Below the pieces are notes generated by a model. It was not told the origin of the DNA and did not search any database. It saw nothing but the letters and a program-made list of their open reading frames with translations. From positions 62,001 through 126,000 of the forward strand of contig NZ_WUBI01000004.1 in assembly GCF_009807035.1 (NCBI RefSeq): a DNA stretch of 64,000 bases, read 5' to 3'. Position 1 is the stretch's first letter, and each line of letters opens with the position of its first letter. The DNA is from Paenibacillus dendrobii. Lineage in GTDB: Bacteria > Bacillota > Bacilli > Paenibacillales > Paenibacillaceae. The translations under genes and the position numbers were made by a program. Positions 1 to 9,280 of this stretch are shown here, one piece after another.

Positions 1-849
1 GAAACGGACCCGAACAAGGTTCTGACCGCTGAAGAGGCAGCCAAGCTGCTGCTTACGGGGAAAGATGCTCCACTGCTTTACACCGTTGATGAAGGCGACA
101 CGATCAGTTCGATTGCCGGCCAGTTTCATGTCAGCCAGAAGGAGATATTTGCGAATAATCCGCAGATCAAAGAAAAATACTTGCAAATTGGCGATCAGCT
201 GCAGCTAACGGTACCGAAGCCTCCTCTGACCGTCACGACCGTAGAGAAAGTATCCGAGCAGGTGGCGACAGCGCCTGATATTGAAATTCGTAAATCCAAG
301 GATCTCCCTGCGGGCAAAAGCAAGGTCGTACGTCCGGGTCAGGAAGGCCTAAAGGTTATGAATTATGTTGTCACAAAGCAAAACGGCAAAGTCGTTGATG
401 AGCAATGGGTGGGGCAGAGCGTCGTGAAAGCTTCGCTCAAGGAAGTGGTGCTGCAGGGAACCAAGGTTCCGGGCAAAGGCTCTGGCAAATTCGCTTGGCC
501 GGTGAGTGGTGCCAGAATCTCCAGTTCCTATGGCTCGCGATGGGGAAAGATGCATAAAGGCCTCGATATCGTCTCAGGCAACCGGACGATCAAGGCTGCG
601 GATGATGGCACGGTCACGTTCACCGGACAGATCAACGGATATGGCAACGCCATTATCATCAGCCATGGCAATGGCTATGAAACACTGTACGGGCATTTGC
701 AGAGCATATCGACTCATTCGGGCGCACATGTGAACCAGGGTGACAAGATTGGCGTTATGGGCAGCACTGGCCGTTCCACCGGTACCCATCTCCATTTTGA
801 AATCCATAAGTCGGGTTCCATTCAAAATCCGATGAAATATTTGAATTGA
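1..849 (+). CDS. LysM-G5-M23 cell-wall metallopeptidase, 3' part
   Basis: The reading frame is open from base 1, so the gene starts upstream of the window; the TTG at 181 is internal. Visible domains in order: a LysM peptidoglycan-binding module (about codons 28-74, starting YTVDEGDTISSIA), a G5 domain (about 78-155) and a C-terminal M23 peptidase domain (about 165-282). The zinc-site motifs of M23 (LytM/lysostaphin) enzymes are present as H-x-x-x-D (HKGLD) and HLHFE. The family cleaves peptide cross-links in peptidoglycan outside the membrane. Its position directly upstream of walRK fits, because WalR controls cell-wall hydrolases in Bacillales, but no WalR box was identified here. The signal peptide would lie before the window. 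Confidence 0.93.
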   Translation, partial: ETDPNKVLTAEEAAKLLLTGKDAPLLYTVDEGDTISSIAGQFHVSQKEIFANNPQIKEKYLQIGDQLQLTVPKPPLTVTTVEKVSEQVATAPDIEIRKSKDLPAGKSKVVRPGQEGLKVMNYVVTKQNGKVVDEQWVGQSVVKASLKEVVLQGTKVPGKGSGKFAWPVSGARISSSYGSRWGKMHKGLDIVSGNRTIKAADDGTVTFTGQINGYGNAIIISHGNGYETLYGHLQSISTHSGAHVNQGDKIGVMGSTGRSTGTHLHFEIHKSGSIQNPMKYLN

Positions 850-895
850 TTTTGATCATACACGTTCAGCAATCATACACGAATATCTTATAGAC

Positions 896-935
896 AGGCA
901 CTGCCTCTTTCCTTGGGGGTGGTGCTTTTGTTTTG
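896..935 (+). terminator. probable rho-independent terminator of the M23 peptidase gene
   Basis: An imperfect stem, GCACTGCC at 898 pairing with GGTGGTGC at 918, is followed by a T-rich run TTTTGTTTTG. It sits 48 bases after the peptidase stop and ahead of walR. Confidence 0.5.
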
Positions 936-1093
936 AGAAATATGCATGGATGGTGGGAACAGGGAGGGCGTGATGGCAGTTTTTTTAGCGATATACCGGA
1001 AAATCCTTGCTAAAGCGCTTGGACAGGATGTGACGCGAAGTCAGGTATGGTAAAATAAAAGTACGAGTGACTGATGAACGGGGTGAGAAGCGG

Positions 1094-1825
1094 ATGCAGG
1101 GAACCATTCTGGTAGTGGATGATGAACAGCCCATTGCCGACATATTAAAGTTCAATTTGGAAAAAGAGGGTTATGAGGTGATCTGCACCTTTGATGGCGT
1201 CAGTGCGGTCGAGATGGCGGTCTCTATTCGGCCGGATCTGATGCTCCTGGATTTGATGCTTCCAGGCAAGGATGGCATGGACGTCTGCCGCGAGCTGCGC
1301 GCCCAGGGCCTGCATATGCCGATTATCATGCTGACTGCCAAGGATGGTGAGATTGACAAGGTGCTGGGCCTCGAACTTGGCGCGGATGATTACGTCACGA
1401 AGCCGTTCAGTACGCGCGAGCTTCTTGCGCGGGTGAAGGCGCAGATGCGGCGCCAGACCAAGCCGGTGGGCACGGAGGCTGCCACAGTGGCCGCGCCTGA
1501 GCCCAAGCAAGGCATCCAGTTGTTTGATCTTTTTATAGATACCGATATGTACTTGGTGTACAAAGACGGCGAAGCCTTGGATTTGACGCATCGCGAATAT
1601 GAGCTGGTGTATTATCTGGTGAAGAATGCAGGTAAAGTCATGACGCGGGAGCATCTGCTCCAGGCAGTATGGGGCTTTGAATATTTCGGCGATGTCCGAA
1701 CGGTGGACGTGACGATTCGGAGGCTGCGGGAGAAGATCGAGGAGAATCCGAGCAAGCCGGAGTATATTTTGACGCGCAGGGGTCTCGGGTACGTGATGCG
1801 CAGTCCCAAAAACGGAGGCCTGTAA
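1094..1825 (+). CDS. walR: WalR (YycF), essential cell-wall response regulator
   Basis: OmpR/PhoB-type response regulator of 243 residues. The receiver domain begins ILVVDDEQPIADIL, with the phospho-acceptor Asp at residue 53 (MLLDLMLPG) and the switch Lys in VTKPF. A winged-helix DNA-binding domain follows (about 145-238). WalR is phosphorylated by WalK and controls peptidoglycan hydrolase genes in Bacillales. I chose the ATG at 1094 rather than the in-frame GTG at 1067 because GGTGAG lies 6 bases upstream of it and family members begin right at this point. An alanine/proline-rich insert (about 131-142, AATVAAPEP) lengthens the inter-domain linker. walK follows with no gap, and the walK ribosome site (CGGAGG) lies in the last walR codons. 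Confidence 0.97.
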   Translation: MQGTILVVDDEQPIADILKFNLEKEGYEVICTFDGVSAVEMAVSIRPDLMLLDLMLPGKDGMDVCRELRAQGLHMPIIMLTAKDGEIDKVLGLELGADDYVTKPFSTRELLARVKAQMRRQTKPVGTEAATVAAPEPKQGIQLFDLFIDTDMYLVYKDGEALDLTHREYELVYYLVKNAGKVMTREHLLQAVWGFEYFGDVRTVDVTIRRLREKIEENPSKPEYILTRRGLGYVMRSPKNGGL

Positions 1826-3652
1826 ATGAAATGGACCTCCTTTTTCCGCACCATTCAGGCGAAGCTGATCATTATTTACGTACTGCTGATTTTGATCGCT
1901 ATGCAGTTGATTGGTGTTTATTTCGTGAGCGCCATGAAAAACTCGCTGACCCGAAATTTTACGCAGGACCTGCAGGAGAGAGCTGAGCTTTTGTCCGTAC
2001 TGGCCGCGGAGAAACTGGAGAGTACCGCCGATACAGGAGAGAATAATTCCGTCGAAAGTCTGGGAGCGATCGTAACGAATTTGTTCAACATGGACGGAGC
2101 GGAGATTCAGGTACTTGATGCGAGCGGCAAAGTGCTGATCACGTCCAACCAATCGCACGCGGACTACGTAGGCCGCAAAAATACGCAGACCGTGGTCAGC
2201 CGCGCGCTTCAGGGCAGCAAGGACAACGAGGAATACGTCATTGACGAGGATAATATCCGCAAGAAAGTCGTGGCCAAACCGGTCATGAACAAAGGTAAAA
2301 TTGTCGGCGCGGTATACATTGTCGCTTCTATGAAAGATCTGTACACGACGATGGGCCGGGTCAACAATATTTTCATATCCGGCATTTTGCTGGCACTGGG
2401 GCTTACCGCCGTTCTGGGCGTGATTCTGGCGCATACCATTACCCATCCCATCAAGGAAATGACCAAGCATGCCACGGCGGTGGCAGAGGGGAATTTCGAC
2501 CAGAAGATGCCTGTTTTCGGCAATGATGAAATCGGCCAATTGAGCGAGGCCTTTAACTATATGACGACCCGATTGCGGGAAGCGCTGCTGGTGAATGAAG
2601 AGGAGAAGGAAAAATTAGCTTCGATTCTGACCAACATGAGCGACGGCGTGATCGCCACGGATGAGGCGGGGCGTATCATTCTGATGAACCGCCGTGCCGG
2701 CGCTATTCTGGGCGTGGATGAAGAGGAACTGTCCGGCAGCGGCATCGCCGAAGTACTTGGACTCAGCGATGAACAGACGCAGACGTTCACGGAAGGCACG
2801 TATGTCACGATGCTGCTGCAAATGAGCGCGGAAGCGGAGCACTCTTACATGATCCGGGTGACGTTTACCCCGATCCATCGCCGGGAGTTCGGCATTACGG
2901 GTACAATCGCGGTACTTCAGGATGTGACCGAGCAGGAGAAGCTTGAAGCATCGCGGCGCGAGTTCGTGGCGAATGTCTCGCATGAGCTGCGGACGCCGCT
3001 GACGACGATCAAGAGCTATACCGAGGCGCTGGATGACGGCGCACTGGATGATCCGCCGCTAGCGTCGCGCTTTGTTGGCGTTATTCAGAATGAGACCGGC
3101 CGAATGATCCGGCTTGTAACGGACCTGCTGCATTTGTCGCGGCTGGATAACAAAGAGGCCCTGATCCGCAAGCAGCCGACGGATGTACTGGAGATGCTGG
3201 AGGATGTGGCGGATCGGTTCTCGTTTCAAATGCAGCAGAAGGACATCCGTTCCGAGGTCAAGGTGGATGCCGGGCTTCGTAAGGCGCTATGCGATCGCGA
3301 TCAGATCGATCAGGTGCTGGATAATCTGGTGTCCAATGCCATGAAATACACGCAGCCAGGCGGAAGCATCGCCATGGGCGCGGCATGGGCTCAGGGGAGC
3401 ATGCTGGCCATTTCCGTTCAGGATACGGGCATCGGAATTCCGAAAAAGGATCTCGACCGGATCTTTGAGCGGTTCTACCGGGTCGATAAGGCGCGTTCCC
3501 GCAGTATGGGCGGAACGGGGCTTGGCCTGTCCATTGCCAGAGAAATCGTGCTTGCACACGGCGGTACGATTTCGATTCAGTCCGAGCTAGGACAGGGCAC
3601 AAAGGTGACGTTTACCCTGCCGATGGCAGGGGATGAGGGGGTGGCAACATGA
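1826..3652 (+). CDS. walK: WalK (YycG), membrane sensor histidine kinase
   Basis: 608 residues. Two transmembrane helices (about 14-34 and 183-203) bracket an extracytoplasmic Cache-like sensor domain. A HAMP linker, a cytoplasmic PAS domain (about 265-370), the HisKA dimerisation helix with phospho-acceptor His386 (NVSHELRTPL) and a HATPase_c domain follow, with the N box (DNLVSNAMKYT), DTGIGIP and GGTGLGLS motifs all present. This is the full WalK architecture. It autophosphorylates and drives WalR; WalH and WalI encoded downstream bind its membrane helices. Start is the ATG immediately after the walR stop. Its last four bases overlap walH (ATGA), indicating translational coupling. Confidence 0.97.
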   Translation: MKWTSFFRTIQAKLIIIYVLLILIAMQLIGVYFVSAMKNSLTRNFTQDLQERAELLSVLAAEKLESTADTGENNSVESLGAIVTNLFNMDGAEIQVLDASGKVLITSNQSHADYVGRKNTQTVVSRALQGSKDNEEYVIDEDNIRKKVVAKPVMNKGKIVGAVYIVASMKDLYTTMGRVNNIFISGILLALGLTAVLGVILAHTITHPIKEMTKHATAVAEGNFDQKMPVFGNDEIGQLSEAFNYMTTRLREALLVNEEEKEKLASILTNMSDGVIATDEAGRIILMNRRAGAILGVDEEELSGSGIAEVLGLSDEQTQTFTEGTYVTMLLQMSAEAEHSYMIRVTFTPIHRREFGITGTIAVLQDVTEQEKLEASRREFVANVSHELRTPLTTIKSYTEALDDGALDDPPLASRFVGVIQNETGRMIRLVTDLLHLSRLDNKEALIRKQPTDVLEMLEDVADRFSFQMQQKDIRSEVKVDAGLRKALCDRDQIDQVLDNLVSNAMKYTQPGGSIAMGAAWAQGSMLAISVQDTGIGIPKKDLDRIFERFYRVDKARSRSMGGTGLGLSIAREIVLAHGGTISIQSELGQGTKVTFTLPMAGDEGVAT

Positions 3653-4929
3653 AGGAACGGATGAAATCACTCCTCCTGCTGCTGCTTGTGGTGGGCAGCC
3701 TCATACAGAGCTATTACCTCATCTATCGCCTTCCGGGCAGCGATACGGCTGCCAAAGCGATGAACAATTATATCAAGACAGACAACATGGGTCCGCAGGA
3801 CAAGGTGGAAAATCTGCTCTACCCGGATAAGATGCTGATTCATATGGGCGAAGGCAAGCATACCGTCTTCTATCCGAATTCGACGTTCTATAAGTTGATC
3901 TATACCCGCCTGAAGGGACGGAGCTTCGAAGGCTTCCAGCGGCGGTCCGTGGAAAATATGGATTGGAACAAAATACGTAACGAAAATCCGGGGATTGAGC
4001 TCACTTTCGGCTCCGGGATCCCGGTATCGCTGCTGCAGAGGGTGATGCAGATTCAGCCAGATTCGCTTTTCGAAGCTGAACAGATTAACCGGATCTGGAT
4101 ATATAGCGCCCCAAGCGACTCGAAGGCGCATGCTCTCTTTTTCAGTACGGAGGGCGATGTGGTGTACGAGGCAGGCAAAGTCGATCTGACCATGCAGGAT
4201 GTGCAGCAGCATGTCGACTTCGGGAAGAATTGGATTCCATATGCGATACAGGGCAACGGTTCTTATTATCTCCCGGAGAAGCCCGTGGATATGGTAGAGG
4301 CGGATCTGGATATTAGTTCTTATACGATTGCGCAAATGCAGCAAAGCCTGTTTTTCGATCCGGGAATTACCCGTTATATTCAGGAAAAGGATGGCTCGGA
4401 GATTTATACGGACTCCAAGCGCAGCCTCCAGGTACGTCAGGAGCAGAAATGGATGAGTTACACCGATCCGGCAGCTCCGCCGGCAGGTGAGAGCACGGAC
4501 AGCAAGGATATTTTGGCGGCCGTCGATTTTGTGAATGAGCATGGCGGCTGGAACGGCACATACCGTCTGGACTTATCGGGTATCGGGACAGAGCAGAGCC
4601 AAATTATGTTCCAGCAGTATTACGGCTCCTATCCGGTGCTTGATACGATGAACTTTCATTACGGCACGATGAAGCTGGATTTGCAGCAGGGCAATGTCTC
4701 GACGTATGAGCGTTCCCTGATCTATATGAAGACGGGGCAGCAGACGAAACAGATGAAGAAGCTGCCTGCAGGCGATGACCTGAAGGCGCTGCTGACGGCC
4801 TTTAGCAAGGAATCGCCGATCGTGGATCTTTATCCGGCCTATTTGCCGGAGCTTGTGACCAAGGGGCTGAAGCTGACGCCGGTCTGGGCCGTGAAGCTGG
4901 CGAACGGACAAATCCGGACGATTCGGTAA
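3649..4929 (+). CDS. walH: WalH (YycH), membrane regulator of WalK
   Basis: 426 residues with one N-terminal membrane anchor (about 4-22, LLLLLLVVGSLIQSYY), followed by a large extracytoplasmic domain of the YycH family. Family role: with WalI it forms a membrane complex with WalK and tunes its activity (negative in Bacillus subtilis, positive in Staphylococcus aureus). The gene overlaps the walK stop by four bases. Identity rests on the anchor-plus-domain layout, length and its place between walK and walI; sequence in this family is weakly conserved. Confidence 0.92.
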   Translation: MKERMKSLLLLLLVVGSLIQSYYLIYRLPGSDTAAKAMNNYIKTDNMGPQDKVENLLYPDKMLIHMGEGKHTVFYPNSTFYKLIYTRLKGRSFEGFQRRSVENMDWNKIRNENPGIELTFGSGIPVSLLQRVMQIQPDSLFEAEQINRIWIYSAPSDSKAHALFFSTEGDVVYEAGKVDLTMQDVQQHVDFGKNWIPYAIQGNGSYYLPEKPVDMVEADLDISSYTIAQMQQSLFFDPGITRYIQEKDGSEIYTDSKRSLQVRQEQKWMSYTDPAAPPAGESTDSKDILAAVDFVNEHGGWNGTYRLDLSGIGTEQSQIMFQQYYGSYPVLDTMNFHYGTMKLDLQQGNVSTYERSLIYMKTGQQTKQMKKLPAGDDLKALLTAFSKESPIVDLYPAYLPELVTKGLKLTPVWAVKLANGQIRTIR

Positions 4930-4998
4930 GCCGCGATCGGACGAACAATCCGTGATCACAGCGATCAACGCGAATGATGAGCAAAAGGAGGCAAAAGG

Positions 4999-5796
4999 AT
5001 GGATTGGGGAAGAGCTAAAAATGTGCTGATATACGCTTTTTTGCTGCTGAACCTCGTGCTTGGCTACCAGCTGTGGGCGGACGTGCGCGAGCAGGCAGAC
5101 ACCAGTCTGGACTTTGCCTCCTTGTCCGAGAGCACGCAGAAGGTGATGAAGGAGAAGTCCATCCAGTTGCTGTGCCAGATTCCAAGCATGACGCCGCAGC
5201 TTCCCAAGATCATATATCAATATGTGAACGGGGAGAGCATTGGCGGGCAGGTTGTACTCAAGGATAAAATCGAAAGTCAGCTTGTCTTTAGAGATAAGGA
5301 ATTGGTGAGCGCCCTGAAGGGGGCCATCCCGGAAATCGGCAGCTACCGGTATGATCCGCTGGCGAGCGAGTATACGAGCAAGAGTGAGACCGAACGGGTT
5401 AAACAGGCTGGAGCAGCCGGACGGTTCGTGATGCATGCGCTGGTAGATCAGAAATGGCCGCTCTTTAACGATCAGCTGGAGCTGTACTATAGTGACCAGC
5501 GGATTATCTCATACCGGCAGTCGCCGATAGAGATCACAACCTCGGGTGAAGAGGAGCAGCAAAAAATGATGCCGGCCAGCAATGCACTCAAAACGCTGGT
5601 AGAGCGGCATCTTCCGCCAGGCTCCAACATCAAGGACATTCAGCTCGGGTATTACGGGCAGGTATATAATTCGGAAAGCCAGGTAGCCGCGCCATCGTGG
5701 CGGTTTACGCTGGAAAGCGGAGAAATGTATTACGTGCAGGGGATCAGCGGGGACGTGACCGTGAGCAGCCCGAAGACCGAGAAAGAAAGGGAGTAG
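4999..5796 (+). CDS. walI: WalI (YycI), membrane regulator of WalK
   Basis: 265 residues. The start MDWGRAKNVLIYAFLLLNL shows the short N-terminal basic stretch and single membrane helix typical of YycI, followed by an extracytoplasmic YycI domain. A good AAGGAGG ribosome site lies about 8 bases upstream of the ATG. It probably partners WalH at the membrane to modulate WalK. The 69-base gap after walH contains no obvious terminator, so the genes are likely co-transcribed. Confidence 0.92.
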   Translation: MDWGRAKNVLIYAFLLLNLVLGYQLWADVREQADTSLDFASLSESTQKVMKEKSIQLLCQIPSMTPQLPKIIYQYVNGESIGGQVVLKDKIESQLVFRDKELVSALKGAIPEIGSYRYDPLASEYTSKSETERVKQAGAAGRFVMHALVDQKWPLFNDQLELYYSDQRIISYRQSPIEITTSGEEEQQKMMPASNALKTLVERHLPPGSNIKDIQLGYYGQVYNSESQVAAPSWRFTLESGEMYYVQGISGDVTVSSPKTEKERE

Positions 5797-5802
5797 TGTG
5801 AG

Positions 5803-6609
5803 ATGGGAATATCTTTTACCGTGTTATCCAGTGGATCGACCGGCAATGCTACCGTGGTCAGAAATGAAGACACAACACTGATGATTGACGCGGGTTTAAG
5901 TGCCAAGCGGATTGATGAGCTGCTAAAGGAGCGGGATGTGACGGGCGAGGAGATTGACGGCATTCTCGTTACTCATGAACATTCGGACCATATCAAGGGT
6001 CTTGGCGCCGTGGCGCGCAAGTACGATCTGCCGATCTACGCCAATGAGAAGACTTGGGAGGCGATGGAGAAGTCCATCGGCAAGATCGCGGAAGAGAACC
6101 GCATTGTCATGGACAGCGGCGAAGTCCGGGATTTCGGCTCGCTACGCGTGGAGTCTTTCGGCATTTCGCATGACGCGGCGGAGCCGGTGGCTTACTGCTT
6201 TTATGACGGGAATGAGAAGCTTAGCGTGGCTACAGACCTCGGCTACATGAGCGATAAAGTCAAGCAGGCTATCAGTGACTCGGACGTGATGGTACTGGAA
6301 TCGAATCATGATATCGAGATGCTGCGGATGGGCAGATACCCCTGGAATATTAAACGCCGTATTCTGGGCGATATGGGCCACTTATCCAATATCGCTGCAG
6401 GTGAAGCACTTAGCGAGCTAATGACGGGCGATTTGAAACGGACCTATCTGGCACATCTCAGCCGCGACCATAATATGATGGATCTGGCGAAAATGACGGT
6501 TCGTGACAGTATGGAGGAACGCGGCTGTTTTTATAAAGACAGTGAATTCAAACTATGCGATACGTATTATGACCGCCCTACACCGTGGGATAAGGTGAGT
6601 GAACCATAA
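5803..6609 (+). CDS. walJ: WalJ (YycJ), metallo-beta-lactamase-fold hydrolase
   Basis: 268 residues with an MBL fold. The metal-binding motif HEHSDH is at residues 58-63, an aspartate motif is seen in MIDAGL, and late conserved histidines occur in SRDHN. No signal peptide is seen, so it is cytoplasmic. YycJ-type proteins are encoded with walRK across Bacillales and have been linked to DNA nuclease/mismatch-repair and cell-division roles; the exact substrate is not shown by sequence. It starts 6 bases after walI, with GGGAG overlapping the walI stop. Its 3' end overlaps the convergent small gene at 6578-6784 by 32 bases. Confidence 0.95.
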   Translation: MGISFTVLSSGSTGNATVVRNEDTTLMIDAGLSAKRIDELLKERDVTGEEIDGILVTHEHSDHIKGLGAVARKYDLPIYANEKTWEAMEKSIGKIAEENRIVMDSGEVRDFGSLRVESFGISHDAAEPVAYCFYDGNEKLSVATDLGYMSDKVKQAISDSDVMVLESNHDIEMLRMGRYPWNIKRRILGDMGHLSNIAAGEALSELMTGDLKRTYLAHLSRDHNMMDLAKMTVRDSMEERGCFYKDSEFKLCDTYYDRPTPWDKVSEP

Positions 6610-6784
6610 ACTGGTCGAGTTCGGCCGCCTTCCTCTCCACTTCTTCGCGGGTGAGGATGCCCTTGTCTACCAGCAGCTCGATGATCGTGCTGAGGGCAAG
6701 GGTATTGCGGTAATGCTCGTCTTTTAAATCTCCAAGCTTGGCCATCATCTGCACATAGTCCATACCGGACGGAAATCGTTCCAT
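6578..6784 (-). CDS. small conserved-looking protein, convergent with walJ
   Basis: 68 residues, soluble and mostly helical (MDYVQMMAKLGDLKDEHYRN followed by a run of charged helix), with no membrane segment. A strong GAGGAGGT ribosome site lies 7-8 bases before the ATG, which argues that it is translated. Its 3' end overlaps walJ tail-to-tail. The stretch ALSTIIELLVDKGILTREE reads like the helical N-terminal part seen in several small regulatory or subunit proteins, but I do not recognise a family. Confidence 0.7.
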   Translation of the reverse strand: MERFPSGMDYVQMMAKLGDLKDEHYRNTLALSTIIELLVDKGILTREEVERKAAELDQFMVHSPYPTV

Positions 6785-7502
6785 AACGTTCTACCTCCTC
6801 AAAAGTTCTATACTATACGTAAGCTCTCTACTACTATGTTTTCCAAAAATACGCAATCAAATTCCACAACTCACCAGCATTTGTTACCCGAATAAAATTG
6901 GGCCGAAGGGCCTTGATATGTTACAATAGTCTGTACCGGAAAAAACCTGAAAAGCCTTGTGGGAACTGGGTTGAGAAGAAGCATGAGCCCTTCAAGATTC
7001 AGGAAATTAACCGGAAGAACTTTGCTTTGAACAGGGCTGATTTCTGCCTGCCTGCTATTATTCTAGTGACTTGCCGGCGAAAATATGCCTGTTTTTTGAG
7101 AGAATCATGAATAAACTGAGCTTTGGAACAAAAAGTTTTAAGAAAAATGGATTTTTTTGCTTAAGAGTGGCTTTTTTGTGGTGATTTAAAATAAAGGATA
7201 TGTCAAACGCAACCTTTAGGGTCATCCAGCAGTTTATATAAATGAAGACTTTTGTACTACAGAAAAAGCAGCACCAAAAAGGTAATCTTTAGGTAGATCG
7301 AACAACTGAGTTGAAACAACATGCAGATGATTTTCCTGGAAGATATGTCATGACGATTTTGACAATGGATGCATAAGCTTTATTTTAATTCAAGATAACG
7401 ATACGGAAGAGGACCGGACGGGATTACATACCTAATGGGGTATTGAAGCTGCAATGATGGCGGATGGTTTTGGGTGCGTGACAACAAAGGGGAGAGGATC
7501 AC
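6785..7502. other. 718-base intergenic region upstream of htrA
   Basis: No convincing gene. A 70-codon open frame at 6898-7110 lacks a plausible ribosome site and its product looks random. The interval must hold the promoters for the small minus-strand gene and probably for htrA, but I could not place -35/-10 boxes with confidence. The last 100 bases contain a long AT-rich stretch before the GGGGAGAGG ribosome site of htrA. Confidence 0.5.
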
Positions 7503-8750
7503 ATGGGGCTGTTTCAAGATGATTTTTATTCGACCAAGGTGACGAAGCGCAAACGCGGATTCCGCAAAGATCGCAAGGCGCAGGAAGTCTGGCCGAGATA
7601 CAGGCGCAGCCGGGGTCTGACGACGCTTCAGATCGCTACGATCAGCTCGGTCATCAGCGCATTTGTGGCGGTGCTGTTGTTCAGCATGATCACGGGTCTG
7701 CCTTCCTCCGGGAAAGAAGCGGCCGCAGTGAGCGCCATAAACTCCAAGCAGCTGGATAGCAATGTAGATCCATACGACAGATTGGTGACGGCTGCAGCGA
7801 AAGTACGCCCTACCGTAGTAAGTATCGTAAATTACAAGGATGCCAAGAAGGATAAGAACAACCTGGAGGACTCGGCTCTGGGTTCCGGCGTGATTTTCAA
7901 AAAGGACAAAGGCCAGGCTTTTGTGATCACCAACAACCACGTTATCGAAGGCTCGCAGGAGCTTGAGGTGGTGACGGTCAGCGGTGAAATGAAAAAAGCG
8001 AAGCTCGTGGGCTCGGATAAGGTCAATGATATTGCTGTGCTGGCCGTGAACGACAAGAACATTAACGAAGTTGCGGAGATGGGCGATTCCGGCAAGCTGC
8101 GGCTTGGCGAGACGGTGTTTGCCATCGGCAACCCGCTTGGACTCGGCGACACGCTGACTTCCGGCATTGTGAGCTACACGAACCGCATCGTGCCGGTTTC
8201 GCTCAACCAGGATGGCGTTTACGACTGGGAGCAGGAGGTCATCCAGACCGACGCGGCGATCAATGAAGGCAACAGCGGCGGCGCGCTCGTGGACCTGAAC
8301 GGCAAAGTAATCGGGATTAATACGATGAAAATTGCGGATACCGGCGTGGAGGGACTTGGCTTTGCCATCCCGGTGGACCAGGTGATGAAGACCGTCGACG
8401 AGCTGATGACTCACGGCAAAATCGCCCGTCCGTATATCGGCGTGTATTCCATGGATCTCGGCAATTCGTATGCCGCGATGGATGAGGATCAGCTCAAAGA
8501 GCTGAAGCTGCCAAGCGACGTGAAAGAAGGCGTCGTCGTGCTCGATGCGATCGGCCCGGCACAGGAAGGCGGCCTGAAACTTAATGACGTGATCGTGAAG
8601 TTCAACGGTGATCGAATTACGACGACGCTGGAAATGAAGAAGTTCTTGTACGATAAAGTGAAAATCGGCGATACCGTGAAAGTCACGTTCTACCGCGACG
8701 GTAAGGAGCAAACGACGAACGTGAAGCTGGCGGAGAAGCCGGACCAATAA
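7503..8750 (+). CDS. HtrA/DegP-type membrane-anchored serine protease (YyxA/HtrC type)
   Basis: 415 residues. A basic cytoplasmic N-terminus is followed by one membrane helix (about 42-64), an S1C trypsin-like domain and a C-terminal PDZ domain (about 315-405). The catalytic triad is visible as His146 (TNNHVIEG), Asp176 (NDIAVLAV) and Ser258 (NEGNSGGAL). It would degrade misfolded proteins on the outer face of the membrane. In B. subtilis the paralogue in this place, downstream of walJ, is YyxA. Start chosen at ATG 7503, with GGGGAGAGG just upstream. Confidence 0.95.
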   Translation: MGLFQDDFYSTKVTKRKRGFRKDRKAQEVWPRYRRSRGLTTLQIATISSVISAFVAVLLFSMITGLPSSGKEAAAVSAINSKQLDSNVDPYDRLVTAAAKVRPTVVSIVNYKDAKKDKNNLEDSALGSGVIFKKDKGQAFVITNNHVIEGSQELEVVTVSGEMKKAKLVGSDKVNDIAVLAVNDKNINEVAEMGDSGKLRLGETVFAIGNPLGLGDTLTSGIVSYTNRIVPVSLNQDGVYDWEQEVIQTDAAINEGNSGGALVDLNGKVIGINTMKIADTGVEGLGFAIPVDQVMKTVDELMTHGKIARPYIGVYSMDLGNSYAAMDEDQLKELKLPSDVKEGVVVLDAIGPAQEGGLKLNDVIVKFNGDRITTTLEMKKFLYDKVKIGDTVKVTFYRDGKEQTTNVKLAEKPDQ

Positions 8751-8868
8751 GAAAAAACAAGTGTGCGAAATGTCTAAAAAAGGGCTATAATTTGAGTAAG
8801 ACATCAGCATTTTGCAAAGAATGGACTTATGACAACCGTGTGCAGCACTAGAAGGGATGCTTTCATTT

Positions 8869-9036
8869 ATGTATGTAGTATGCAAAGAACATTTGGAGCT
8901 TGCCATTGAAACGTTTGTGGACGAATACGAGGACGCTCCGGACGTGGTGGACCTGAAGGATACGGAATTTTCCGACTGGGACCCACCCGTGCAGTGCGCG
9001 CACTGTGAGCAGGCCGGGAAGTTCCTGGTGGTCTAA
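8869..9036 (+). CDS. 55-residue CxxH/CxxC zinc-type protein (BA_5709 family)
   Basis: Starts at ATG 8869 behind AGAAGGGATG and ends at TAA 9036. Two metal-ligand pairs are visible, C-K-E-H near residues 5-8 and C-A-H-C near 43-46, separated by an acidic middle. This matches the small CxxH/CxxC family found between htrA and rlmH in many Bacillales. Function is unknown; zinc binding is inferred from the motif. The gene is short enough to be missed by automated annotation. Confidence 0.88.
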   Translation: MYVVCKEHLELAIETFVDEYEDAPDVVDLKDTEFSDWDPPVQCAHCEQAGKFLVV

Positions 9037-9060
9037 TAACGAAGTGCATAGGGTAAGGAA

Positions 9061-9085
9061 GGAGCGTGCAGGCACGCTCCTTTTT
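9061..9085 (+). terminator. rho-independent terminator after the CxxH/CxxC gene
   Basis: A perfect 8-bp stem (GGAGCGTG with CACGCTCC), a 4-base loop and a TTTTT tail. It separates the htrA-CxxH transcript from rlmH. Confidence 0.85.
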
Positions 9086-9280
9086 AGTTGTTGCCAAAGT
9101 GTAGAGCGGCGGTTTCTGTGATTTTTGCGGCAGCTATAAGGGATATAGAATCCTGAAAATGAGAGAGATTGAGTCTGCTTAATCTAAGCAGCACACTCGA
9201 CCCGGAAGAACGGGATGTAAGGCAAAGTCATTTGCCATAATAGAGTACATCAAGAGGTTCGAATGAACGGAGGACATCAC

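Noticed and set aside
1145..2539. 464-codon open frame on the minus strand across walR and walK
   Set aside because: Antisense shadow of two well-identified genes; the product has no recognisable domain and is rich in His/Gln/Arg as expected for a mirrored high-GC coding frame.
6898..7110. 70-codon frame upstream of htrA
   Set aside because: No ribosome site, random-looking composition, no similarity to a known family that I can recognise.
7380..8906. 508-codon open frame on the minus strand across htrA
   Set aside because: Shadow of the HtrA protease gene, which has its full catalytic triad and PDZ domain on the plus strand.
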